NCBI GenBank assembly: GCA_003952965.2 | Contig: CM025856.1 | Location: forward strand, 9,486,421-9,550,420 | Direction of reading: 5' to 3' | Origin: Morella rubra | Taxonomy: Eukaryota; Streptophyta; Magnoliopsida; Fagales; Myricaceae | Length of the DNA: 64,000 bases | In this document: piece after piece, positions 42,112-53,944 of the stretch | Numbering within the stretch: position 1 is the first letter of the stretch | Layout of the letters: each line of letters opens with the position of its first letter | The notes under the pieces: model-generated | The model's input: only the letters and a program-made list of their open reading frames with translations | What the model was told of the DNA's origin: nothing | The model's database searches: none | Position numbers and translations under genes: made by a program

Positions 42112-43691
42112 TACTTGACCGTGTCCATATATATATATATATACGCTGGCCGTGATTGATTTTAAAAAAAAAACCCTATTTCTTCCGCACGATTTTTTAA
42201 CCCACGTCGCAACGCTAATCCGTTTTTTCTCGCAACTTAATTGCCAATCTAAAACGAAAAATGTTCCCTAAACAGCGCATAAATTTTCAACCGAGGGGTG
42301 AAAACAGAAACAAATTGTTTCACATGCCGATGTTAACCCCTTTTGCCATCGCACGTTTTCATCCGTAGATCTATATCGTGTAAAAAAAAAATATATAAAA
42401 AGAGAATTATTTATTTATTATAATTTAAAATTTAAAAAAATATTAAAATTTGTGTAAAAGTTATTAAAGATCATATAAGAGACATTAGTATTTATATAAG
42501 AATTTTGAGATTTTAAATATTTATTTATAAAATTTATTATATTTTAAAAATTTTTTTACAAGCGAATATTCATATCAACTTAAATCAATTCCAATTGAAA
42601 AGGTCTGCGATGGAATGAGAAAGACTTATTTTTTTCTTTTGAGTTTTGTTTTGGGCAAAATAGTGGATTGAGAATTATAAAATTTGATGTCACTTAGGAA
42701 GCGTTCGAGAATAAAAATTTTGAAAGTTAAAAATTTTAGAATTTTAAAATTAGTAAAAAGTAAAATATTTTATAAGATTTAATAAAAAAGTGAAAAAAAG
42801 TAAAAAATTTAAATAAAATTATTAAAAAAAAATAAATTAAAAAAAATAAAGATATTATTTTATAATTTTTTTTTTACGTAGATAGTAATGTTTTGGGGTG
42901 AAAATTTTCACCAATAACGGCACTTAAAAAAAAAAGAAAGAAGCTCTAATGTCGCCTAAGATATGGCTCCACAATTAAATATTCTTTTTGTTTTGGCGAA
43001 GACAAGATGCCTCTTCTATACTCTATAGTGTACCACACTAGCGCCACCTCCAATGAACCCTATGTTCTGCCATATTTACCTTTTGTTGATTTCCAGCTAA
43101 TCAAATAGACACATGGAAAGAACAGGAGTCAATTGTACATGGACTACGTTAAACCCGAGGGATTTTTTTAATGGATTTGTTTGACAAACGGTTCAATGAA
43201 ACGGTCGAGTTCGTGGGGGCACGTGAGTCGCGGGCCACGTGGGTGGAGCCAAAATTACAAGGACCAAATCGCCTGCCACGAATACCTACATAAACCCAGG
43301 GTCCCGGAGATCTGGGGCTCAAAACAAAGGGGATCCTGCACGGAGCTTCGAATCAAACGGTCCACATTCGTGAAGCTCGTTGCTCACGGAAGTTGATGCA
43401 ATTTTAGGCAGATCCACGATAGCGGAGAAGGTGGTCCGTTCAGTGGATGTCACAGCCTTTTGTTCTTGTCCACTAGCTGACGCGCAGGTCCCACCCCATT
43501 ACCACCTCGATCCCCTCAATTCCCTTGTATATCTGTGCATCTCTCTTTCTCCTCCATAAATTACCCTCACGCTGCCCTATCTTCTTTCTCACCCACTCGC
43601 TCTACTAGCCCTTACACCGGCCTCCGTACAAGCTCCGACACAGAGCGTAACATCATCTTCTCTCATGCTCTGTTTCTCCAAGAACCAGGTC
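42112..43691. other. AT-rich repeats and the GH17 gene promoter
   Basis: No gene up to the glucanase start. 42690-42930 is another AT-rich block with AAAATTTT boxes of the recurrent MITE type. From about 43180 the composition becomes balanced and includes two G-boxes (listed). CT-rich sequence at 43530-43620 probably lies near the transcription start. Confidence 0.45.
43220..43241 (+). promoter_or_regulatory. Paired G-boxes upstream of the GH17 gene
   Basis: Two CACGTG palindromes at 43220-43225 and 43236-43241, spaced 16 bases start to start, about 450 bases before the start codon. G-boxes bind bZIP and bHLH factors in plants. Close pairing suggests abscisic-acid or light response, but that is inference. 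Confidence 0.5.
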
Positions 43692-46142
43692 ATGGAGCGC
43701 CTAGCTTCGTCTTGCTTCATACTATTGCTTTCTGTCTTCACATTGTCAGGTAAGAAATTAGCTAGTAGCTTTCTTATGTGCCCTTTGCTTCTGTGAAGAG
43801 GGATGAAAACAATGGTGGGTTTGTTTGGTACGAGAGAACATTGAGGAAAAAATGCTAGGAAAAATGGTGTACTTCCTTTCATTTGATGTTTTTTTAACCA
43901 TTTTCTCCGAAATGGCTTGTCTTACTTAGTACATTTACCGTCTTCCTCTCCCCCCGGGCGGCTTACTTCTGATTTTACCTCGGAAAATCAAACTAATGCT
44001 TCATATTTTTATTTTCTTCACTTTTTACTTTTTTTAGAACTCTTCCATGTTGTGTTTTGTTTTCTTGATGGCCGCATTTTTCACATTTTACAGATGCCGG
44101 TTCCATAGGAGTAAACTACGGCCGAGTGGCTAATAACCTTCCCTCAGCAACAAAGGTGGTGCAGCTTCTGAAGTCCCATGGCCTAGAGCGGGTCAAGGTC
44201 TACGACACCGACCCTTCAGTTCTCAAGGCCTTATCCGGATCCGGAATCAAGGTCACAGTGGACCTTCCAAACGAGCTGCTATTCGCCGCGGCCCGAAGCA
44301 AGTCCTTCGCCTTGACATGGGTTCAGAGAAACATTGCGGCCTGCTTCCCCTCCACCCAGATCGAAGGCATTGCGGTGGGAAATGAAGTCTTTGTGGACCC
44401 AAATAACACGACCCTGTTCCTCATACCAGCCATGAAAAATATCCACGAAGCTCTCGTCAAGTACAACCTTAACAACGCTATAAAAGTCTCTTCCCCTATA
44501 GCCCTCAGCGCCCTCCAAAACTCTTACCCATCTTCCGCCGGGTCATTCCGATCCGAACTAGTCGAACCCGTTTTCAAACCCTTGTTAGCCTTCCTTCGCC
44601 AGACCGGGTCCTATCTCATGGTCAATGCCTACCCCTTCTTCGCCTACGAGTCGAACTCTGACGTTATCTCCTTGGACTACGCTCTGTTCCGTGAAAACCC
44701 GGGTGTGGTGGACTCGGGCAACGGCTTACGGTACTTCAGCTTATTCGACGCTCAAATCGACGCCGTTTTTGCCGCCTTGTCAGCATTGAAATACGACGAC
44801 ATCAAAGTTGTTGTGACAGAGACTGGTTGGCCTTCTTATGGAGACGAGAACGAGAAAGGCGCATCGATGCAGAACGCCGCTGCGTACAACGGAAATCTGG
44901 TCCGCAGGATCTTGACTGGCGGTGGGACTCCATTGAGACCCAAAGCAGATCTGACCGTCTATATGTTCGCTCTGTTCAACGAGAACAAGAAAAACGGTCC
45001 CACGTCGGAGCGTAACTACGGTCTTTTCTACCCTAACGAACAGAAAGTTTACGACATACCCTTCACTGTGGAAGGTTTGAAGAACTACCACGACAATCGG
45101 TCGCCGGTCACTGGTGATCATCGCGTAACGACACCGGTCAACGGTGGGGGAGGTGTATCGAAGAGTTCTTCAGGGAACACTTGGTGCGTAGCGAATGCTG
45201 AAGTGGGGAAGGAAAAGCTGCAGGCGGCTCTGGATTTCGCGTGCGGTGAGGGAGGGGCTGACTGCCGTGCGATCCAGCCGGGTGCTGCGTGTTACGACCC
45301 TAACACACTCGCCGCCCACGCTTCGTTCGCTTTCAACAGTTATTATCAGAAGACGGGCCGTGCGGGTGGTTCTTGTTACTTTGGTGCCGCGGCGTACGTG
45401 GTCACGGAACCACCTAGTGCGTATTCTAACATTTCTCGTTTTTTTTTTTTTTTTCAAATTGTTTTCAATTTGGCCTTTGCGTAGAAAAAAAACAAAAACA
45501 AATACATTTGGCGCACCTTAGGAGATAAATGTCCTCCGATAGCGTCTAGTAAGATGTTCTTGGTCGGCACTGTTACTCTCTACCTGTTAGAGTTGGCAAG
45601 AGACCTAGTAGGCACATGTTAGCATATCAGCACGTGTTACAGCTAGAATGCACCTGGGTGTGATGGGTCTAAGGTGACACGATGCCTGTAAGTCTGTGAC
45701 AAAGGTGCATGCGAGGTCGGAGATATTTGTTCCTGACCACGTGGCATACGTACATTGGGTATACTAGTCGACGTCCTTTGTTTTACTTTTCGTAAGTTGT
45801 GGGTAAATCTGACAACCTGGTCTTGATGTAAATCCCTGCGATGGATGAAGCGATGGCCAGCAGCAGGGTTAGACATTAGCTTTGGAAAGAGCTTCCCACA
45901 AGAAGTTAAAAGGGTCAAAGTGGGATTTTTGTCATCGGGAGCTAAAAAGCTCCTCGAAAATGATGAAAATCTCATCCCTAGTCTGTTCCGCTTTGCTCAT
46001 TTTTGTTTTTTTCTTTCTTTTTTTTTCCTCCTAAGCTGTTCCACTTTGCTTTTTTACCTCTTTAGTTTTGGCTAAAAACAGGTGTGCTTGTTTGTGTGTG
46101 TGTGCAGGGTATGGGAAGTGCGAGTTCCCCACTGGATACTGA
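43692..46142 (+). CDS. Glucan endo-1,3-beta-glucosidase, GH17 with C-terminal X8 domain, complete
   Basis: Secreted enzyme that cleaves beta-1,3-glucan (callose). Exons 43692-43749, 44094-45416 and 46108-46142 give 471 residues. The short first exon encodes the signal peptide (about 1-21), a common layout for plant GH17 genes. Mature GH17 starts GSIGVNYGR. The catalytic acid/base is Glu117 in IAVGNEVF and the nucleophile Glu262 in VVVTETGWPSYG. A Gly/Ser-rich linker follows, then the X8/CBM43 domain from Trp383 (WCVANAEVG) with its conserved Cys residues; the tiny last exon adds RYGKCEFPTGY and so supplies the final Cys. No hydrophobic tail follows in the spliced form, so a GPI anchor is unlikely. 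The product resembles the glucan endo-1,3-beta-glucosidase 11/14 group. Reading into intron 2 gives a different, hydrophobic C-terminus (see findings). Confidence 0.93.
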
Positions 46143-47988
46143 AGGCGTGGTGGTTGACACAGTTTATTTATATCTTAACAATTGTAGTAGTTTTATCGGT
46201 TATAAATTTTTGGGGGGTCTCATCTATATTAGTAATTAGTTGGTGACTTTTTCATCTGTAATTAATTTCCAACCTTTCCATATTTATTCGTACCACTTCC
46301 ATTAGCGGTCTGTTGCAAGTCCTCTTGGTATGGTACTTGTAGTTCCCAGTCTTAATTCCTCAAAAATCAAATTGGAAGTGCTATCTAGATTTGCCTGGCT
46401 TATCTTTCCTCTCTTCCTTGCAGTACCTGGTGTGATAAGTTTGGGAGCTTAATTCCTCGTGTTATCATTTAATTTATTTGCTTTTTTCTGTTTAGATCTA
46501 ACAAATGATAACACCTTGGGAGCTTGTGGAGTCCCATTCTTTATCAAAGTACTGCAAAGCCTAATCACAAGTAGGAGCACTGCAGCTCGTGTAGCGGCTT
46601 AGAGTCAATCATGAAAGCCATAACGTCAACAACTGCATACGGTAACAGCTAAAAAGGTAAATTGTAGGCCCTGCTTGAACTTTTCAATCAATGAGCTTGC
46701 ATAAAGCTTCCTTGGATCCGAAGCGGTCGTGGCTTTTTATATGCGGACGATGAATGTGGAATCTCCTATGGCTCATCCAATCCAATGATTGGTATTTTGG
46801 TGCAACGAGATAGCCTCGTCTTTCTTCGGTCTTTAAGAATCCATAGCTTATATGATTTGCGAGACACCAACAATTTTCAAGGATGGAAGCGGAAAAAGCA
46901 CCCTAAAGAATGTACACTCCCCATTCCCAAGCGACACCCAAAAAAGTGAAAACTATTTTTTTTTTATCTGCTGTGAAGTTTGATCCCATGTGCTATGAGC
47001 AGTGATACATCATACACTTTTGAGTGCCCGAAGGTTGCCCTAAGAAACCAGAGGATTATTCACTGGAGAATTGCCAACACATAGTCCCTCACGAACCAGA
47101 GAAGTTCAGGCCCTTCCAGTTGAATGCAGGAATCTTGGACAATACGGAAGTTTTGTCAGCACCCCCATGTTAGCTCTGTATTTTAGAGAGACCACCCTTG
47201 TCCCGAAATGTTTCCAAAGATATGAACAGTAGGAGTAAAGAGAGAGCTTAAGGTAAAAACAAAGTAGAGAGTACAAAGGTGGTGCACCACGTCTTCTCTC
47301 TCTACTCTCTGCAAGTCTCACGAGCTTCCGATGCAGAGGAGAGATTCTTCTTGCTCCCTCGTTTACCCTCTCTGCTGCAGAGTCACATGCTCTATTATTG
47401 CTTCCGCCTGCCAATTTTGTTTGCCAGTTCATTTTTGCACTTTATAGATATTGAAAAATATTATGTCGGGAGAGAGAAACATTCGGGAGTTTACGGGATA
47501 CTACCCAAAAAACTTTTTGGGTTGAATTATATTATATTAATAAAAAATATTTATAACTTTTCTGGATAATATTTTTACTCTATCACATGTGTATATTTAA
47601 TAATCTCTCTCATATTTGAGTCTCTCACCACATTAATCCACTGTCCCCTTTCTCGAAAGTCTTTTTGCAGCATGTTCTCCCGATCATCTTGTGTAGGATA
47701 CCACGTAGCACTCTTTCCCTTGGGTAGAAGGCTCCTCGTTGACTCTTTTCTTCTTTCTTTTTTTTCCTCATGGAGCCCCCTTTATAGTGCCTTATGACTT
47801 CACAACTTGCTTCCCTTTTCGATCCACCTCAAATGGAAGTCCTGATCCAATAGGTCTTTTTCTTCTCTAGGCCTCCCTAAGATCCACCCCCTGCTCCGCC
47901 CCGCACACCTTGCTCGATCCTCTTTCTGAATTGTCTTTTTTCGATCTTGTAAGTTCTTTCTGGATCACAACGTGGCTCTTATACTATT
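46143..47988. other. Intergenic between GH17 gene and LTR
   Basis: No supported gene. Includes the GH17 3' UTR. A 12-base inverted match (GTGTTATCATTT near 46459; AAATGATAACAC near 46504) could form a stem. Open frames on both strands at 47100-47570 show no recognisable domain. Confidence 0.4.
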
Positions 47989-48269
47989 TGTTAGGGAGAT
48001 CTACATTATATACTAGGGAGTCTCCAAGTGGGCCTGTAATATAGCATATATAGTCACTATCGAGCTATAAATTTAAGCTTATAAGTTTGGACCTATTAAG
48101 GAAAATAAGATTAAAGTTTGTGTAATTATGGAAAGAATTTGGGTGCTTATTGTAGGTGATATTTCCATATTTACTCGACCATTCATTTCCCTATTTATAT
48201 TGAGTGTGTGAGGGGGAAAGGTTTATCACTTTCTCTTCTATTTCACGTGAAATCCTAGTTTCTATAACA
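47989..48269 (+). mobile_element. Copia-type LTR (5' LTR of a truncated element)
   Basis: A 281-bp segment beginning TGTTAGGGAGATC and ending TATAACA, with the TG...CA termini of LTRs, followed directly by a primer-binding site. No second LTR and no gag-pol frame follow; the element is cut off at or before the start of the inverted repeat at about 48.72 kb. Confidence 0.7.
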
Positions 48270-48281
48270 TGGTATTAGAGC
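48270..48281 (+). other. Primer-binding site for initiator Met tRNA
   Basis: TGGTATTAGAGC differs at one base from TGGTATCAGAGC, the usual plant copia primer-binding site complementary to the 3' end of initiator tRNA-Met. It directly abuts the LTR end, which supports the element call. The 430 bases after it are leader-like with a long T run and CTT repeats. Confidence 0.75.
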
Positions 48282-48723
48282 ACTAGGGTTTTACCTTTTT
48301 TTTTTTTTTTTTTCTCTTCCCGCTTCTTCTTCTTCTTCTTCTTTTCTCCTTTGGTTTTCTTTCTTTCCACTTCTCTGATTTCATTGATGTGAGCTGCAGC
48401 ACATTCCTTATGACATTGTAATGTGGTTGTTGCCCCTGTATGTGGTTGTGCGGTGGTCGGCATAACTGATTGAATAGCTGCCATTATTGAACTAATAGCC
48501 CCTTGCGACATAATCTTTAGGGGTTGTTAGAAGTTGTGGTTCAATGATTTCAGTGGTTTTTGGTTTTTTTTTTTTTGGGTGGTTTTGAAGAGCTCTGTGG
48601 TCGTTGACGATGGTATAGATTCTGTTCCAATTTGTTTTTCCGCTTTCCGGTGTGTTTGTGATGGTTGCCAGTCGTTTGGAGCCGCTCTGGCGTTGTCTAT
48701 GGTGATTGACAGTATCGAAGCTA

Positions 48724-49340
48724 GAAATTTATCTTTTGGGAGGCCAAAATAATATTATGATTTTTATTTTTATTTTTATATTATATGCTTTACAATGCCT
48801 AAAATATGAAAAAGTTTGTATAAATACAATTCAGATTATGAAAAATATTCTCAAAGATTTTTCTTAAATTAAGAATATATAGCATGAGTTTATATTAGTT
48901 AAAAATTGAGTATGCTGTAAAGACACTGTAGAGATAATACAAAAGTAGATATAAATAAATAAAAGAGTTTAAAAATTCTAAAAGAGGAGAAAATACTCAT
49001 ACTCTCTATTTTTAAAATAAATATATTTTTAAATTTCAGAACCTTTTACTATTCAAAAGTTAAAAAAAAATTTAGATTTTTGAAGATTTGAGTTAAATCT
49101 CGAAATTTTGTCCTATCAAATGTATTTTTAAATTTTGTCAAAACTAAAAATAATAGGTTATTGTTAAATATTCAAGGCCAAAATTTGTATTTCAAATTCT
49201 AAGAGGCTAAAAAATAGTTTGAGGGGACATTTTTGAAAATTTTAAGGGGCCAAGAATATATTTTGTCAAAAAATAGCATATGGAAAGAGGGAGAGGGCAA
49301 TTTTCAAAATCTTGGGGGGGTCATTTTTCCTTCCCTTGAT
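48724..49340. mobile_element. AT-rich transposon-like sequence at the outer end of the left arm
   Basis: Begins with CTAGAAATTTATCTTTTGGG followed by GGCCAAAATAATATT and ends near a G run and TCATTTTTCCTTCC. The terminal style (GCTAGAAATTT..., runs of G next to GGCCAA) resembles the ends of the other non-autonomous elements in the window. The counterpart in the right arm (about 61250-61858) differs at roughly one position in ten to twenty, far more than the rest of the arm. The boundaries are estimates. Confidence 0.45.
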
Positions 49341-49725
49341 TATGATCTTCTATATAATTGTCTATCCGAATTTTATAGTGCAATTTGTATAAAGATAAAC
49401 ACAATATATAGATCTTATTGTATGATTTACAATATCCGAAATTTTACCATGACAGCATTTAATAATGTCTCTCCAAATTGCATCTTAAAATTCATGCAGA
49501 AAATTACAAAACAAATCCTTAATAAAAAAATTTTCGAAATGTTTGGGCTACCCAAAATCGATAAGCAGAAATCTTACAATAAAAACCCACATGAATGGTT
49601 CCGGCTCAACCTTGGTCCATATCTGACATGATAGTCCACTTAGGAGCAAACATAATACACGTCGGATTGAGAAAAAGGTGTAGCGGATGCCAGGAAAGAA
49701 ATTACCAGTAAACTAATATTGAGGC

Positions 49726-49773
49726 AGCCCAAGTCGGATTGGGTTTCCATTTGTCATGCTGTCATTTTGGGCC
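49726..49773 (+). promoter_or_regulatory. Site II elements upstream of the left COX5C
   Basis: AGCCCA (site II on the other strand) at 49726-49731 and TGGGCC at 49768-49773, shortly before the likely 5' UTR exon. Site II elements are well known in promoters of plant genes for cytochrome c and cytochrome oxidase subunits, which fits the gene. Confidence 0.6.
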
Positions 49774-51237
49774 GAAGATATGAAGAGAAGAAATCGCAAA
49801 TCCCGTACAGAATACAATAACCCCAACAAACAAACAACGCCCTCAGTAGACTCCACTCGCACGACTAGGGCAAAACAGAGATTTAACCAATACAAGGCTA
49901 TTTCTTTGGCGTTCGAAAATCACAAATCTGATTTCTCAGCCAACGAGCCCTCCGTCTGCTCTTCAGGTAAACTCGAATCCATATGAAGATCTTATTTTTC
50001 CTACGATTTTTTGCTATTCTACGTGCTTTTTCGTTTTTCGATCTGCTAATTCATTCTCCGATAGATCCTTTCTTTTTTCATCGGTTTTTTTGTCCTCTGT
50101 TTGGTTGGTGAGAAAATGTATGATAATGAGCGAAACCAAAGTACTGATCTCAAGATTTACGAACAACGAAAAAAACAAGTACCCCCATTTAAGTGAAACT
50201 CTTGGACGCGTAGTTATATGCTTGGATTTGATTTTTGCGGATGGCAAGAACAATAAGCAGTTTGAGCGATTCTTCTGGAGGAAAAAGTTTTGGACCTTTT
50301 CATTGGAAGTTTTGCCCCTTTTCACCTATGTTTTGGGAAAAGAAGATTGAAGGGTCACGTGGGTACATGTATTTGTTTGGGTAATATGGTTGCTAACTCA
50401 GCTTGTGAAATAGGAACCTTGATTGACGTAAAAAAATTTATTAATTGCCTATGCATGTGCTGCTTAAGATTTTTAGATGATCAGAATGTTCGAAAATTGG
50501 CTTGCCCAATTCTTTTTTATGGTCTGCACTTGGATTGAATATTGTGTTCACATGAATAGGTGATTTCTTAGTTTTGGCTTCTAAGACTCGTTTCTCTTGT
50601 CTAGTTCTATAAATTGTTTGAATTCTGGATGTTTCTTAAAACAAAAGGACATTCTATTTTTTAGTTTCTTTGAGCTGATAATTGAACCAGAAAAGGTTTG
50701 GAGTGTGAAGTGAACATGTTAGGACAGATTAATGATGATTTATATAAAGGTTAGTTTGCCAAGTAGTTGAATAGTGCTGAAACGTTTGCCCCCAGATAAT
50801 TTGCTTTCTAGAAGCAAATTTATCCAGGTTTCTTAGTTGATGTGATGGTATTTGAATATCTAGTCATATGACTAAATGAGTGATCAGGGAGTGATTATGA
50901 TTCATCCAAGCAGTAGATGGGGCATGAAGATTTCCACCTTATCAAAGTGTGTACAATAACTAGACTAGCTTGTTCTTAGATAGGCTGCACTGTGACTGGA
51001 GTCACTGCATAACATGCTCTGTAACAAAGCCACTTGCCAGTTGTTTAACTGATACAAACATGATATTAATTTCTCATAGAAACTATAGTTTGGCTTTTAC
51101 TATCCACAGAAGATATTGTTTGGGTATTTGAATCGATTGGCTTGGAAGTTGTACTTTCGTGACTCTAAAGAAAAGAAAAATAAAAGAATGGTGTTTTCCA
51201 CCTGCAGACTTTACAAGCTTCCAACTAAAGAAGCAAA

Positions 51238-51432
51238 ATGGCCGGTTCTAGGGTTGCTCATGTCACCTTGAAGGGACCAAGTGTTGTCAAGGAGATCGTG
51301 ATCGGTATGACACTTGCTTTGGCCGCTGGTGGCGTCTGGAAAATGTATCACTGGAATGAGCAGAGGAAAGTGCGGCAGTTTTATCACTTGTTGGAGAAGG
51401 GTGAGATAGGTGTCGTTGCTGAAGAAGAATAA
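51238..51432 (+). CDS. COX5C: Cytochrome c oxidase subunit 5C, complete (left copy)
   Basis: Small nuclear-encoded subunit of mitochondrial complex IV. 64 residues, the usual plant length: the N-terminus MAGSRVAHVTLKGPSVVKEI, one membrane segment at about 16-39 (IVIGMTLALAAGGVWKMYHW), then a charged matrix or intermembrane tail ending VVAEEE. The coding region is a single exon. Upstream, a GT at 49967 after CTCTTCAG and an AG ending at 51207 (CACCTGCAG) delimit a probable 5' UTR intron of 1241 bp. A leader intron is characteristic of plant COX5C genes and is known in Arabidopsis to raise expression. An identical copy lies at 59162-59356 in the opposite orientation; both point to the centre of the inverted repeat. 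Confidence 0.96.
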   Translation: MAGSRVAHVTLKGPSVVKEIVIGMTLALAAGGVWKMYHWNEQRKVRQFYHLLEKGEIGVVAEEE

Positions 51433-53944
51433 ATCTTCTTTGTTTCTGTCATGATTCTGCGGACACATCCAGCAGTTTGGTCATGATTTTGTTCTTCCCT
51501 CTATTTGGCTCCTGAATATAAGATGAGCGTAATTTGGATTTCAAGGGAATAAATTTATTGTACTGATTTGCAGACTACAGTATTTGCTTTAGATATAAAG
51601 TGGTGAAGTTGCTTGGTACTTGCCTGCACTTTCTCTTATGGTTGCGCAAGTGAAGTATCAAATTGTTCACTTTTACGCTGCATGTGTACACCTTGCTTCT
51701 ACAAGATTAACTAGAAACACTGGTGCAGATGAGACAGGCTTGGTAATTCTAAAGAGTTGGACGCACTGTTGATAGTTTTAGTGTATGTTCAAGGAAAAAT
51801 GATTCACATGACAGTTACCAATATTTTAGTGGCTGCTGAGCGTAGAGTGTGGCAGTTTTACGGGCAAGTTGTGCAATTGCATCGAGATATGTGTATCCAT
51901 GTCTCCAGTCTCCACCGTGAAAAGAAAGGCAAGCCTGTTGCTGAACTAGGTTGAGTATTGCCAAGGCAATTGCCTTGTACCGTAAACAAGGATCGTGTGC
52001 AAGTATGCGCAATGGTTTGGATGGAAGCCATTGGTGCTTACGTATTATCAAGGAATTTGCTACCATAATTTGCAGGTGCCCTGGATTAGCAATAAAATTA
52101 ACGAAGCTAATTTCCTTAGGGGCCAAAGAAGCATATTAACGACCAAAGAGAACAAAGTGTACGTTTCCAAGTACTTGCTTTGGTTACGTGTCATGATATC
52201 ATACCCGGGATTTGGCATTGAATCTCACCTTAACCTGTATTGATGGAGAATTTACTGTGGTAAACCTAGGTCTGACCTAAAGGTTGGACTCAGAACAAAG
52301 AAAACGAAAGGAGCAAAAGAAGGAAAAGTAAAAAAGAGCAAAGGAAGAACATCGTAGTCCATAAATTGTTGAGCAGCGCAGGCCTAGCGATAGACTTTCA
52401 CTTTTACAAAGAAATGATGCCATGCACCCGGAATATAGGGCTGAGGGCTCAGAGCCAATTTCTCCAGCTTGCAGTCCTCCTCTCTTTCAACTGAGCCTCC
52501 AGTTCGCAACCTGACAGACAAGCACCTCTATCTGAAGAGGACTAAAAACCTGCAGCTGGTTACTATTTGTAGATCCTGGACATAGTTTTCTGTATCCTTT
52601 AAAATGACTTGGCCAAGAACAAAATATCTAGATCACGTGTGGGTATGTAATATGTAAAAGATCAAGTGAATATAACTTTTACATAGATACAAAGTGACCG
52701 GAACTACTGCTCATTCCGCCACAAGAAACGTATAGAAGAAATTCAAATATGAAATGCTACAGAAACCCGTGGAAACCCTTTCAGATTACAGTGTCGAGCT
52801 GAAGGGGGGTGAGGAAAGGGGGAAAGAATGAGCTCTTCTTCGGTGCACTGAGTTACACCCTGAACTCAGTGCACGAGCTTTTAGTGAAAAGCAACAAATA
52901 CAGGAAACACACGTCCCACTAAATCCACAAGGGATTCATCTTGGCAACTGATTATTTGCATTGCTGTAAAATTTGGGGCAATGACTTTTTGGATCTCATC
53001 TATGAATTAAGCTTCGGAAGCAAAGAAGTTCAACAACCTAAAATTGTCATATGTCTGCACTGCTCTGCGCCTCTGCCTTTGATTTGTGCACCATACTCAA
53101 GCTTCAGCTTTAATCCCCGGTGGCCAATGATCTGCAATTTAATCTACACAAAATAGTTCAAATTATTATGCACAAGAAAGTGATTAGAAAAATTAAAATT
53201 TGGCCATGGATAAGAGCTATGTAATGCTAACATTTTTTACATTTATGTTTGTAGAGAAAAAAGACCAAGCATACAAATATATACAGGCAGAACTTTTATG
53301 CAACTGGCCACAAGTTATTGATGCCGGAGTACTCTATTAGAGCTAAAAGCTGATATCCAAGGTTCACTAGTAGAGGCATTCCTCTCTATCTTATGTGACT
53401 GGCATGTAGAACCTTGAACAAATTTGCCAGATAGGGGAAGCCAAACCGGTTGAGATGGAGGGGGCATAATAGTGCTGAGTGGATTTCCAAGTCAATTCTA
53501 CCAGCCTTCTCAACTTTCCTTTCATTTATTTCGATCTACTAGTCCATGCTAAAAGTTTCCTTGTCACAAAGAAATCCACCACCAAAAGAGTGGGGGCAAG
53601 CAGAAGCTGCTAGAACATATACATACCATGTGATAGGCCACGTGCTTCTCTTCATAGAATAGGATTTGTACCAACAAAGATTCTCAATCGACCACAAAAA
53701 ACATTTCACTTCGTCATCAATGGACAACTAATTTTGGCATTTTAAATGTAGAAAACTAGTTTTTAAGCAGACGCTGATTCCAAGAAAAAAAAAATTGGAA
53801 AACACTGTTGGGTTCTTGTCATGGATGTGAAGCATGACAAGAACATCAGAAAGATCCTAGCCTTGCGAAGGTATATCAAATTTTGTTATTCTCACATTTG
53901 TCGTCCAAATATTTTCTTCTAAGTTCATGCAAATGGTGAAGAAA
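51433..53944. other. COX5C and GEP 3' flanks, left arm
   Basis: About 2.5 kb between the COX5C stop and the GEP stop, which face each other. Several open frames of 60-100 codons exist (for example 51815-52126 and 53539-53727), but none shows a recognisable domain and all are mirrored in the other arm only because the DNA is. A perfect 12-bp stem with a short loop (GTTCTTGTCATG / CATGACAAGAAC) lies at about 53810-53842. I see no further gene. Confidence 0.5.

Noticed and set aside
48275-48511. Lys/Glu-rich open frame on the minus strand
   Set aside because: It is a translation of the T run and CTT repeats in the leader of the copia element.
51815-52126. Open frame of 103 codons on the minus strand, mirrored at 58468-58779
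   Set aside because: No recognisable domain. The mirrored copy is not independent evidence because the DNA itself is duplicated.
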